NCBI GenBank assembly: GCA_017512425.1
Contig: JAFWGI010000015.1
Location: forward strand, 62,001-126,000
Direction of reading: 5' to 3'
DNA: 64,000 bases
Source of the DNA: Hyphomicrobium sp.
GTDB lineage: Bacteria > Pseudomonadota > Alphaproteobacteria > Rhizobiales > Hyphomicrobiaceae
Shown here: piece by piece, positions 35,120 through 43,471 of the stretch
How the letters are laid out: each line of letters begins with the position of its first letter
How positions within the stretch are numbered: position 1 is the first letter of the stretch
Notes under the pieces: model-generated
What the model was told of the DNA's origin: nothing
Database searches by the model: none
What the model saw: the letters and a program-made list of their open reading frames with translations, nothing else
Translations under genes and position numbers: made by a program

Positions 35120-38100
35120 TTACGAGAGGAGTTCGTAGACGATTTCGTTTATCTCTTTACCAGCCGACGACTCTTCGATGGCTTCCCGTATGTGGCGCCG
35201 GGTCGCGGCGAAATGCAGGTCCGCTTCTACGGGGAATTTTCCAGAGATCGCAGCTGCGGTTGTGCTCAGCTGCGCAAGTTTGGCATGCACGGGATTGGTT
35301 GCATCAAACTTCGGTACCGGCACCTGCCAGATGTGCTTGTCGAAGTGCCGCTCGTCTTTTCCGTAGGACATGAATGGACGTGCAAATTCTGTCATCGCTG
35401 GAGCGTTGAGCACAGCGCAAAGATAGTCGGCCTCTTGCGCGGTGGCTGCTGCAGCCCAGTACAGGCTCTTGGCTACAATTGCACGCCGATCTTCTAGCTT
35501 GGCTGCGCAGAGATGCATACCAGAGGCGTTGTAAACAACGCGCAGCGCGGGGACAGGAAGCTGCTTAGTGAGTTTTGACTGCCAATCCAATTGCTCGGAC
35601 AAAGAGAGGCGATCGTTAGATCGATGCTGCGTCCAGATATCCTCCGCTTGCCGCCACCACTGGGCAAGGCTCGGATAAAGCTCAAGATCGTCGCTTTGGC
35701 TTATGAGCCCATGAGCGGTGCAAGGAAACACCGCATGTTGCGGATGAGTTATCCGAAAAGGCACAAGTGTCTCGCCACTTATCAAGGGCCGTAGGAACTC
35801 GCTTTCGACCACTCCCTCGACGGTGGGAAGGTCTTTCCACGGTGCTTTTTCATTGACGCTGCGCGATGAGGCCACCGCAACCTTGCCAGCCGGAAGGCCG
35901 AGCGGCGACGTCTCCTTCGGAGAGACGACAAACAGAAAGCGAGGAGACAATGTCGCTCCCTGCGTAAACGCAGGTTCGTATTCCGACTCGATGGCCGGGT
36001 TGACGATCTTGGCCTCGCCCTTAGCTCGTTTCAGCTTTTTCTGCGTGTCACTCCATGACGTATGCGCGACGTCGAGCTTGCCTGTCCACAGCTCCACAGC
36101 TGTTGGCATTGAAGTTGGCGTATCGGACCGTCTGCCGAAGACAACACTGGCTCCCCTCGGAAAGAAATGTGGTCTGATCCGACGAAGGTCCCAAGATCCG
36201 TCAAACGCAATCTGGGACAGTACTGCTCCAGTCTTGCCCTTGTAGTTTCCGGTACGAAATCCTTCGAACTGCCTCCGGTCCACGGCTGCGTTTGGCATCA
36301 CGAGAGCAAAGCTGCCGCCCTTTTTCAGATAGAGCTCGACGGCCCGGGCAACAAAGAGCGCTGATAGATCCTGATGTGTGGCGACGTCCGAGCCCGCCCA
36401 AAGTCCCCTTGCTTCACTCATTTTCCGAAACACCACCTGCATTTCGGGAGTCATGTGGCGATAGGCCAGCCATGGTGGATTGCCAATCAGAATGTCAACC
36501 CGATTGTTGGCTCGCGATAGCCACATAGGACGCGCTAGGTTTCTTATGTAGTAACCCCAGATGTGGTCCCGCCCTTCATCATGAAGGCGGCACATGGTCT
36601 TGAACGTTGCGTCGACAGTCGCCTGAGCCTCAAGTGGGATAGCAAGCCGCTTATAGACCGCAGACAACGACGGTACTGATGCCCCGCGCTTTTTCGAAGA
36701 AGCCTTTTTGGCCAGTTCGTTGACCAGCTGGTCGAAAATTGCTGCGTTCTCAAGAAGAGAGTCAGGGAAACGCAGCTGTGCAGCGAAAAGCTCCTTCTTA
36801 TCGTCTGCATGAATAACGAGATTACCAGCCGTCCACAGATCGAGCTGTTGTTCTTGCCATTGAATGGAGTCACCAAGGTAGACAGGAACTTGCACGAGCC
36901 CTCTGGACGGATTGGTAAGTCTGTCTCGGCCGATCGCCAGAAGATAAGTCACGCGCGCGAGGGTGACCGCAACCGGGTGCAGGTCCATGCCCAGTACATG
37001 ATTGGTGACGCCTTTCAGTATCGCGTCGAGCGGCATGCCCGCTTCCTCTGCGGCAGAAATGTACTTTCGAATTGCATGGAACAAGAATGTGCCCGACCCG
37101 CAGGCCGTATCGAGGACGCGGTGATCGAGCGGTGACGTCACCATCTCGTCTACCATCACTTCCGCTAGCCAATCCGGAGTGTAGTATTCGCCCAATCTCT
37201 TGCGAGTTTCGGTCCCAATTACGGACTCGTAGAGAACCTTCAGCACGTCCTGCTCGACGGTACTCCAGTCGAACCGCCCAAGGCGGCGTGCAAGGGCGCG
37301 CACGAATGCCTCGCCGCCGTCAACTTCGAGAACCCAGTCAAAGAAATCAGCCTCTACGACGCCGTAGATTTCGCTCTCGTCAAATTTCGCCCCTGACAGG
37401 AGCGATGCAGGCGCGAGCGCCTCAACCGGGAGCCCAAGCACGGCGTGCGCTATGATCTCAGCAGAATTGACGAGCAGTGTATGCTCAATGAACAGGTCGT
37501 CTGTGTCTTCGAACTGGGTGCCAAGAGCAGAGGTCAGCAATCGCGACCACAACGTGCGCTTCATCTGCAGCGTGGGCAGCTTGCGATTGAGAGCATAAAG
37601 CTGCGAGAGGGTCGCGCGATCGAGAGCGTAAGCGCTGCTGCGTGCTCCAAGACGTGCTGCGATCTCTTCGGCTGTCGGTTTAATTCCCTTAGCCGTCGCA
37701 AGAACGCCCTCCAGCCAAAAGATCAAGCGATCCAGCTCTGCTTTCCCCTCCTTTACAGTGAGGGATGAGACTTCTTTCAGTTCATCTTGGACAAGATGGT
37801 AGCAAACCCAATCAACGCCGTCGGTCAGCATTCCAACGTATCGTCGGCCGGTTTTATCGGTCCTCGTCGCGACATAACCCGCAAGCTGTTCCAGAGCCTC
37901 GGTCTTAACCTTGCCTTTGCGGAGGTCTCTTTTGACTTCGACAACGGTCGAACCAACTTCGACATCAATGCGGCGGCGATCTCCAAGCTGAGACTCAAGA
38001 AGAACGTTGCGAACATCGTCTTCTTCAAGCTGGAACGGCGCAGTAAGAAAGAGCTGTCGAACGTCAGCCTGAATGTCGGCTTCACTTCGTGTGGATTCGC

Positions 38101-38188
38101 GATCCGTCAATCGTCCGAGCAAATCGACAAGCGTGGTCGGCAGAACGGGCATTGGCGGGTCCGTGATGACGGGAAAAGATGGAACCAC
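35120..38188 (-). CDS. Type IIG-like restriction-modification fusion enzyme
   Basis: 1022 residues combining nuclease and adenine methyltransferase. The N-terminal nuclease shows RIDVEVG...VVEVK (D75, E84-x-K86) as in PD-(D/E)xK enzymes. The methylase core has GEYYTPDWLAEVMVDEM near 333, the AdoMet motif LDTACGSGTFLFHA near 360, and catalytic NPPW at 570-573. The remaining 400 residues should contain target recognition. This order fits Eco57I-like type IIG or type ISP-like enzymes without a helicase. A GTG at 38188 or ATG at 38152 may be the start. It follows capP on the same strand with an 81-nt gap. Confidence 0.85.
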   Translation of the reverse strand: MVPSFPVITDPPMPVLPTTLVDLLGRLTDRESTRSEADIQADVRQLFLTAPFQLEEDDVRNVLLESQLGDRRRIDVEVGSTVVEVKRDLRKGKVKTEALEQLAGYVATRTDKTGRRYVGMLTDGVDWVCYHLVQDELKEVSSLTVKEGKAELDRLIFWLEGVLATAKGIKPTAEEIAARLGARSSAYALDRATLSQLYALNRKLPTLQMKRTLWSRLLTSALGTQFEDTDDLFIEHTLLVNSAEIIAHAVLGLPVEALAPASLLSGAKFDESEIYGVVEADFFDWVLEVDGGEAFVRALARRLGRFDWSTVEQDVLKVLYESVIGTETRKRLGEYYTPDWLAEVMVDEMVTSPLDHRVLDTACGSGTFLFHAIRKYISAAEEAGMPLDAILKGVTNHVLGMDLHPVAVTLARVTYLLAIGRDRLTNPSRGLVQVPVYLGDSIQWQEQQLDLWTAGNLVIHADDKKELFAAQLRFPDSLLENAAIFDQLVNELAKKASSKKRGASVPSLSAVYKRLAIPLEAQATVDATFKTMCRLHDEGRDHIWGYYIRNLARPMWLSRANNRVDILIGNPPWLAYRHMTPEMQVVFRKMSEARGLWAGSDVATHQDLSALFVARAVELYLKKGGSFALVMPNAAVDRRQFEGFRTGNYKGKTGAVLSQIAFDGSWDLRRIRPHFFPRGASVVFGRRSDTPTSMPTAVELWTGKLDVAHTSWSDTQKKLKRAKGEAKIVNPAIESEYEPAFTQGATLSPRFLFVVSPKETSPLGLPAGKVAVASSRSVNEKAPWKDLPTVEGVVESEFLRPLISGETLVPFRITHPQHAVFPCTAHGLISQSDDLELYPSLAQWWRQAEDIWTQHRSNDRLSLSEQLDWQSKLTKQLPVPALRVVYNASGMHLCAAKLEDRRAIVAKSLYWAAAATAQEADYLCAVLNAPAMTEFARPFMSYGKDERHFDKHIWQVPVPKFDATNPVHAKLAQLSTTAAAISGKFPVEADLHFAATRRHIREAIEESSAGKEINEIVYELLS

Positions 38189-38269
38189 TTCCGCGCCTCG
38201 ACGGACGACCTAGTGGCGGGCCAACTTAGGCGAGAGGCATGCAATCGTTCAACCACCAAACCCGGGGCA

Positions 38270-39178
38270 CTAAACCGGAGTGCCCTGTCCCTTGCGGATA
38301 AACCTCTCGTACGTATCCTCTTCCGGGGTCGATTGGTCGTGCCAGCGCTCTGCGGTTCCAAAATGAAGAAGGGTGATCTCTAAGTCGTACCGGTCGGAGC
38401 GGATGCACATCTCGACGGCGGGCTCCGGGAACCAGACCCCTCGCTCCTGCGGAATGCCCGTCTTTGCCTCATCGGTGAACTCGCGTCGCACCGCTAAAGA
38501 GCGCTCGGGAAGCTCGTACACGACGTTTTTGGTCTTGATGTACAAACCGGATTTGTAAGCTGCGTCGCTCGATTTTGCCCAGTGCGCGTATCCCTCGTTC
38601 GAGATCAACATGATTGCCCGGGTCTCGGTGTATTCCAACCATCGAAGAATCGCCGCCGTGAGCGACACGCCATACCGCTCAGCAAGATTTGTCAGCATTT
38701 CAAGGTCAGGGCGGTCCTTGGCTGGTAGCTGCGCACGGAAGTCGTGGAAGGGCATCAGGAGGCTTGCTGCAAAGAGATCGGCCTCCTTTTCGATTCCCTC
38801 GCCGTTGCGGTGCAGAATGCTGTTCTCATCGCAGTAGATTCCTTCGGGCGGAACAAGGCTGCGATGAAGCAGGTAGTGCCCAAGCTCGTGCCCGATAGTA
38901 AAGTTTCTCCGTCCCGGCGATTGATCCAAGTGATGCATGATGGCCCACTTGCGAGGGGTTCCTTCTCCGGGAACGAGTGCGCCCATGCAGCCTTCGAGGG
39001 TGTCTCCGACCACACGATCAATCGGTTCTTCAGGGCACGTCTTCGCGGAGTACTCGAGCGCAAGCTCCTTCACGTTGACTGGCCCCCGATCAAATCGGTC
39101 TTTTCCAAGAACGGCATCGAGCATCAGCGTGAGACGCGCGGCTTCTTTCATCGGCCTTGGCTTGTCGTCGAGCTTCAT
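38270..39178 (-). CDS. capP: CapP-like ImmA/IrrE-family metallopeptidase
   Basis: 302 residues. The zinc site is HELGH at about 97-101, with EKEADLFAASLLMP supplying the third ligand. A Cys at about 116 (GIYCDEN) lies between these motifs, where published CapP enzymes have a cysteine switch; this match is by position only. The C-terminal part should sense a signal. In CBASS operons CapP cleaves the repressor CapH upon DNA damage and switches on the system. Here it overlaps the HTH gene as ATGA and lies divergent from CBASS genes, exactly the expected setting. Confidence 0.85.
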   Translation of the reverse strand: MKLDDKPRPMKEAARLTLMLDAVLGKDRFDRGPVNVKELALEYSAKTCPEEPIDRVVGDTLEGCMGALVPGEGTPRKWAIMHHLDQSPGRRNFTIGHELGHYLLHRSLVPPEGIYCDENSILHRNGEGIEKEADLFAASLLMPFHDFRAQLPAKDRPDLEMLTNLAERYGVSLTAAILRWLEYTETRAIMLISNEGYAHWAKSSDAAYKSGLYIKTKNVVYELPERSLAVRREFTDEAKTGIPQERGVWFPEPAVEMCIRSDRYDLEITLLHFGTAERWHDQSTPEEDTYERFIRKGQGTPV

Positions 39179-39492
39179 TCGGGGTCCGACTTTCCAAGAA
39201 TCTTTGCCATGTCGCGAATCTTGCGCCGCGTAGGTTCTGGTAGCCCGCTGTAGTCACGAAAGAAGGCGATGTCTTCGGCCTCCTGAAGGGTCTGGTCCCT
39301 GCCGATGAGGTAATCAGTCGTTACTTCGAGGGCCTTGGCGATCTCGGCGAGCTTCTCGGCGGATGGCCGGGGCGGATTTTTGTTCTCGAGTTCCCAGATG
39401 TAGCTCTTCGATGACCCGGTTGCCTGCGCAAGCTGCTCCAGCGTCAGTCCCTTTTTTGTTCTCAACTCTTTGATTTTTTGACCGAATTTCAT
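39175..39492 (-). CDS. capH: CapH-like XRE-family repressor
   Basis: 105 residues from the ATG at 39492 (AGGAAC ribosome site; the longer upstream frame has no support). The helix-turn-helix is FGQKIKELRTKKGLTLEQL with ATGSSKSYIWELE. The C-terminal part (LQEAEDIAFFRDYSGLPEP) would dimerise and present the cleavage site. The partner protease gene overlaps its stop. Operator-like dyads lie at 39526-39545 and 39583-39600 between it and the CBASS promoter. Confidence 0.85.
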   Translation of the reverse strand: MKFGQKIKELRTKKGLTLEQLAQATGSSKSYIWELENKNPPRPSAEKLAEIAKALEVTTDYLIGRDQTLQEAEDIAFFRDYSGLPEPTRRKIRDMAKILGKSDPE

Positions 39493-39523
39493 CTTGTTCC
39501 TACGTCTTTCTCCCCCGACCCTG

Positions 39524-39600
39524 AAAGTTCGGAATAGCGATACTCTACCTCCCTTGACAGCGAAACTCAACTGCGCTAACTAAGTTCGGAGTAGCGAACT
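39524..39600. promoter_or_regulatory. CBASS promoter and CapH operator region
   Basis: On the plus strand TTGACA (39554-39559), 17-bp spacer and TAACTA (39577-39582) form a strong promoter. Immediately after the -10 box lies AGTTCG-GAGTAG-CGAACT (39583-39600), a perfect dyad over the expected start point. A second related site, AGTTCG-GAATAG-CGATACT (39526-39544), is 57 bp away on the capH side. Two such sites suggest that CapH represses both itself and the CBASS genes. Confidence 0.85.
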
Positions 39601-39643
39601 TTTTCTTTGTCCATATAGAACGCTCACTCTGGGAGAAATCAAA

Positions 39644-39868
39644 ATGACCAAGAAAAATCAGCATGTTACGCCGCGCCCGGATGGCTGGGCCGTCAAAGGC
39701 GAAGGCAATTCCCGCGCGACCTCGGTCCACCCGACTCAGAAGGAAGCACGGGAGGTTGCGCGCCAAGCCGCAATCAACAACGGCAGTGAACTCTTCGTCC
39801 ACGGCCGTAACGGGCAGATCAGGGAGCGGAACAGCTACGGCCCGGACCCGTACCCGCCCAAAGGCTAA
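39644..39868 (+). CDS. DUF2188 domain protein at the head of the CBASS operon
   Basis: 74 residues covering the whole DUF2188 pattern: KNQHVTPRPDGWAVKGEG, SRATSVHPTQKEA, SELFVHGRNGQIR and SYGPDPYPPKG. The family is small and of unknown function. The first position under the CapH-controlled promoter, 10 nt before the CD-NTase gene, suggests it could take part in the defence response or just be carried along. Confidence 0.8.
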   Translation: MTKKNQHVTPRPDGWAVKGEGNSRATSVHPTQKEAREVARQAAINNGSELFVHGRNGQIRERNSYGPDPYPPKG

Positions 39869-39878
39869 GGAGAATGGA

Positions 39879-41165
39879 ATGACGAACTACAATCCGTTTC
39901 GCACGACGGCAGCGCTCGATGAGGTTCTTCTGGACGTTGCAACGCTGCTCGAATTGAGCCCCCGGGACCGATCGATCGCCGAAAATCGGTACCGGCGATT
40001 GAAGGTCCATCTGGAGCGCAAGAACAGTCCGTTGGCGCAATACCTGATCGATGGCCAGAGCATGATCTACGCTCAAGGGTCGGTCGCCACGAGTACCACG
40101 ATTATCAGCGGCACCGATGACGACCGCTTCGACGTCGATGCAATTGTCGAGTTCGACGTTCCGGCCCACTGGAGCAACTCCTACGCGCTCGATCTTCTGG
40201 AGGAAGCCCTCCAGGGTTTTCCCGGAGCGACCAAAATCGTTCGCTGCACGCGATGCGTCCAGATCCAGTTTCCCTTCATGCATATGGACGTGACCGTTCT
40301 CGACCGCGCCGAGCGGATCTCGATCCTTCGTGCCGGGGACATCTTCCACTCGCCCGACGAAGGCATCGCTTACCGCGTGCCTTCAAACCCTTGGGGGTTC
40401 ACGAGCTGGTTCCGGTCCTCGGTCGGGGCGCATCAGGAAGTGTTCGCCGAAACCGTGCGCCGTCACCGAGCGGGCATCGTGCGAAACCGCCTCCAGCCTC
40501 TCGATGAAGGCGAGCGCTTGATCGTCGCCAAGGCCGACCAGCAAGACCTGCCGCCTATGATCCCGAGCCGTCTGGACGCTCAGGAGGTTATCGCCCTCAA
40601 GCTGCTCAAGCGCTACGTGAACCTTCACTACGAAAACCTGTCGCTCCGTCAGCCGCCCTCGATCTACCTCGCCAAACGGACCGGCGACGTGGGCTATATC
40701 CCCTATGGCCTCTCTGCCCAACTCATGGAGCTTGCCAGCTCCACGGCGCGCATCCTCCGTGGCCATCTCGCCAATGGCACGCGACCGGATGAGAAGAACC
40801 CCTCATATAAGCCGGACTCGATCAATGATCGCTGGCCCACTGCGGGTGCCGCCGGGCAGCAGGACATGCGCGAGTTCGCGGATGCCTTGGATCACCTCGT
40901 CGAACGCCTCGCGGCGTGCGCGACGGCCACATTGGCCGAAATATCCCAAGCGATCGACGAGCTTTTCGGAGAGCGCATCGGTAAGGAGCAACGGAAGGTT
41001 CTGGCCGAACGCTATGATCGCCGCGACAACCCGACGACGGTGCTCAGCGGATCGCGGACCGGCTCGATTGCGTCGCCCGCTATCGTGACGTCATCGTCGG
41101 CCTACCGTGAAGTCCGACCCCACAACTTCCACCCCTTCATCTTGGACAGTGAGGATGAGCAGTAA
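39879..41165 (+). CDS. CD-NTase (cGAS/DncV-like nucleotidyltransferase) of a CBASS system
   Basis: 428 residues from the ATG at 39879, with AAGGAG upstream. It makes a cyclic oligonucleotide signal on phage infection. The active site is visible: GS at 67-68 (AQGSVATSTTI), DVD at 85-87 (RFDVDAIVEFD) and a third Asp at 137 (MHMDVTVLD). The C-terminal half is helical. The tail (REVRPHNFHPF...) is where E2-dependent conjugation would occur in type II systems. The stop overlaps the E2 gene by 11 nt. The nucleotide product cannot be deduced. Confidence 0.9.
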   Translation: MTNYNPFRTTAALDEVLLDVATLLELSPRDRSIAENRYRRLKVHLERKNSPLAQYLIDGQSMIYAQGSVATSTTIISGTDDDRFDVDAIVEFDVPAHWSNSYALDLLEEALQGFPGATKIVRCTRCVQIQFPFMHMDVTVLDRAERISILRAGDIFHSPDEGIAYRVPSNPWGFTSWFRSSVGAHQEVFAETVRRHRAGIVRNRLQPLDEGERLIVAKADQQDLPPMIPSRLDAQEVIALKLLKRYVNLHYENLSLRQPPSIYLAKRTGDVGYIPYGLSAQLMELASSTARILRGHLANGTRPDEKNPSYKPDSINDRWPTAGAAGQQDMREFADALDHLVERLAACATATLAEISQAIDELFGERIGKEQRKVLAERYDRRDNPTTVLSGSRTGSIASPAIVTSSSAYREVRPHNFHPFILDSEDEQ

Positions 41166-41652
41166 CGAACCAAGACGGTCCCCTGCGGCGCAGCTTCGAG
41201 CGATGAGCCTGCAATGGCCCGATTTCGAGGGTGAGAAGTTGCCTGACGGTACCTTGCTCTGGACCGGACCCTTGCGACCAAAGGCTCAGATTTACATCGT
41301 CTCGGTCCTCTGGAAGCCGGGCGCGATGTTCCTCCCTTATGTCATGGTGAGAGATCCCAAGATCCGGCCACGACATGAGGGGGCGTTCGATGAGATTCCC
41401 CACCTGATATTTTTTAAGGACGATCCTGAGCGCTCGGGGCTTTGCTTGTTCGATCCCGAGGGGCGAGAGTGGTGCCCGGCGGATCTAATCGCCGAAACGA
41501 CTATTCCGTGGGCTTCGGAGTGGCTCTTGTATTATGAGCTTTGGCATTTGACCGGAGAATGGCTTGCTCCCAGCGTAGGCTACGAAAGCGTCGCCCGAAT
41601 GAATGCCGCCGAGTCGCGTGCTGTGAAGGATATGCTGGAGAATGTTCACTAA
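41155..41652 (+). CDS. Stand-alone E2-like conjugating enzyme of type II-short CBASS
   Basis: 165 residues. The E2 signature is seen as IPHLIFFKDDPERSGLCLFD with the likely catalytic Cys97 in GLCLFDP and a His at 83. It is followed by PADLIAETTIPWASEWLLY and YELWHLTGEW, typical of the E2 halves of CBASS Cap2 proteins. No E1 domain is attached or encoded nearby, and no JAB-type Cap3. Such E2-only enzymes prime the CD-NTase by C-terminal conjugation. The 11-nt overlaps on both sides show tight coupling with the CD-NTase and capV. Confidence 0.85.
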   Translation: MSSNEPRRSPAAQLRAMSLQWPDFEGEKLPDGTLLWTGPLRPKAQIYIVSVLWKPGAMFLPYVMVRDPKIRPRHEGAFDEIPHLIFFKDDPERSGLCLFDPEGREWCPADLIAETTIPWASEWLLYYELWHLTGEWLAPSVGYESVARMNAAESRAVKDMLENVH

Positions 41653-42670
41653 CCGCCGCGCCAACACACTCGGAGTCCGGCGCGAGCGGCAGCCTTGGCC
41701 GAAGGATGCCCTCTTCAAGATCCTTGCGCTCGACGGCGGGGGCATTCGGGGACTTTATACCGCTGAATTCCTGCGCCTATGCGAGTTGACGTTCGGGCGG
41801 GGCGCGAAGCTCGCAAGCTATTTCGACATGATCTCAGGAACCTCGACCGGCGGGATTATTGCGCTCGGCCTCGGCCTCGGAATTTCGACGCCTGACATCG
41901 TTGGCTTCTACGAGGGCGATGGCCGAAAGATTTTTCCTCCCCTAACCGATGGTTGGTTCGGCAAGAAGCTGCGTTTTATAAGGGCTGCCCGGAGGCCGAC
42001 GCTCAATCACGATGAACTCGAAGCCGCACTCAAGCGCCGTTTCGGGAAGAGGGTGCTGGGAGACGCCGCCACAAGGCTCGTGATTCCGGCCTTCATGATG
42101 CCGAAAACTGAGATTGCGGTTTTTAAGACAGACCATCACCGCGACTTTCGGCACGATCACGCGACGCCTGTCTGGCAGGTCGCTCGGGCGACGTCTGCCG
42201 CTCCGACATACCTCAAGGGATTGGAGCATTCCGAAAGCGGAAAGATCTTCATCGATGGCGGCCTCTGGGCCAACAATCCGACGATGATTGCGCTCGTCGA
42301 TGCCATCTCGGCCTATGACATAAGCCTCGACCAAATTCGAATCTTGAGCATCGGCACAGGCAACGTCGCCTTCGAACTCAACGCCGAAGAAGCGCTTAGT
42401 GGCTGGTTCGCATGGCGAGAGGTCATCAAAGCTGCAATGTATTTGACCACCGACAACGCCACGGCGCAGGCCAAGCTGCTATTGGGACCAGATCGCTGCA
42501 TCAGGATCGAGCCGACAGGAGCCGAGGCTTCCATCGAAATGGACGATTACGACGCCGCGCTGGCACAGCTTCCGATTCGGGCGTTGCAGGATTTCGAGGC
42601 GAGTCACGAAGCTCTCCGACAATTCTTTGCAACGTCCGTGCAGCCTCGCGAGAAGCATTATTCTGCGTGA
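41642..42670 (+). CDS. capV: Patatin-like phospholipase, CBASS effector
   Basis: 342 residues. The patatin motifs are intact: DGGGIRG (31-37, oxyanion loop), GTSTGG with nucleophile Ser68, and IDGGLWANNP with catalytic Asp205. When the cyclic nucleotide binds, this effector degrades the inner membrane and kills the infected cell. It starts inside the E2 gene with an 11-nt overlap. Nucleotide specificity is unknown. No membrane helices or signal peptide are evident. Confidence 0.92.
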   Translation: MFTNRRANTLGVRRERQPWPKDALFKILALDGGGIRGLYTAEFLRLCELTFGRGAKLASYFDMISGTSTGGIIALGLGLGISTPDIVGFYEGDGRKIFPPLTDGWFGKKLRFIRAARRPTLNHDELEAALKRRFGKRVLGDAATRLVIPAFMMPKTEIAVFKTDHHRDFRHDHATPVWQVARATSAAPTYLKGLEHSESGKIFIDGGLWANNPTMIALVDAISAYDISLDQIRILSIGTGNVAFELNAEEALSGWFAWREVIKAAMYLTTDNATAQAKLLLGPDRCIRIEPTGAEASIEMDDYDAALAQLPIRALQDFEASHEALRQFFATSVQPREKHYSA

Positions 42671-43010
42671 ACCTCGGGCGTCTCCCCGTCCGCTGTCCGG
42701 GGCCGGGCTGTCGTGAACCGAGCCTGCGCTGCGCTTGTCTCGGCCCTTCGGGCTTCCATCCCTGACGCGGAAAATTTCTGAGCTTCGCGCTTTTTTCCTC
42801 AAGGGGTCGGGGAGGCGGCCCGCCTCCCTCCCTTGGCACGTCTTCTAAACGCGATGACAGGGCCGCATCCCGCGCACGGGCGTGGCCCCCGCGCGGATCT
42901 GCACCCCGGTCATGCCCGAAGCCGTACCGACCCACACCCTCCTGCTCTCGGCGAGGCCAAGGGTGCAGCAGCACCCCCTTTTTTATTTCAAGGGGTGGGA
43001 AGGAGACATC
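42671..43010. other. Gene-free GC-rich interval after capV
   Basis: 340 bases without a convincing gene. It contains several short GC-rich inverted repeats (for example around 42808-42828) and ends with a terminator hairpin and a ribosome site for the next gene. Confidence 0.6.
42961..42984 (+). terminator. Terminator-like hairpin downstream of CBASS
   Basis: GGGTGC-AGCA-GCACCC followed by CC and six T residues. The short six-pair stem has a strong T run. It is 290 nt past capV and 27 nt ahead of the next gene, so it could end the CBASS transcript or attenuate the next one. Confidence 0.6.
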
Positions 43011-43367
43011 ATGACTACAACGACTGACTTGCAGGATTTTGGTTTCCGGGAGCTTCGCCTTGCGGCGGAATTGCTCGCGACATATTGCGAATGCCCGCCG
43101 AGCTGGCTGGGCCGGGGCGTGCACTTGATGATGAACCCAATGAGCGGCAACGTCTTCCTCACCGACGAGGACTGCAACGTCGCCATGATGAACGGCAGCG
43201 CTCTTGATGCTTGGCTATTCACCCCGCATGACGGCCTCGAAGGATTCATCGATGAACTAACCGAGCAGTACAATCCCGACCATCTCCACGCCGACGATGA
43301 GGCATACATCCGGCACTGGGCGGACGAGCTTGGTTTCTATCTGCCGAAAGCGTGGAGGCGCGAGTGA
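43011..43367 (+). CDS. Hypothetical acidic protein of rhizobial mobile elements
   Basis: 118 residues with a clear AAGGAGA ribosome site. Acidic, soluble (FRELRLAAELLATYCECPP, FLTDEDCNVAMMNGS, AYIRHWADELGFYLP). I recall similar proteins on alphaproteobacterial plasmids and islands, but no function is assigned. Confidence 0.6.
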   Translation: MTTTTDLQDFGFRELRLAAELLATYCECPPSWLGRGVHLMMNPMSGNVFLTDEDCNVAMMNGSALDAWLFTPHDGLEGFIDELTEQYNPDHLHADDEAYIRHWADELGFYLPKAWRRE

Positions 43368-43471
43368 TACTGTCATCCCTCGCAGAAGCATGGCTTTCGC
43401 CCATCCGGGTTTCACCCGATCGCGGGCGGCGCTGCGCGCATAGTGTTTCCATAATGAAGGGAAACACTCTG

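Noticed and set aside
39663..39878. 72-codon extension ahead of the CD-NTase start
   Set aside because: It lies over the DUF2188 gene in another frame, has Arg/Thr-rich shadow composition, and the ATG at 39879 has a good ribosome site.
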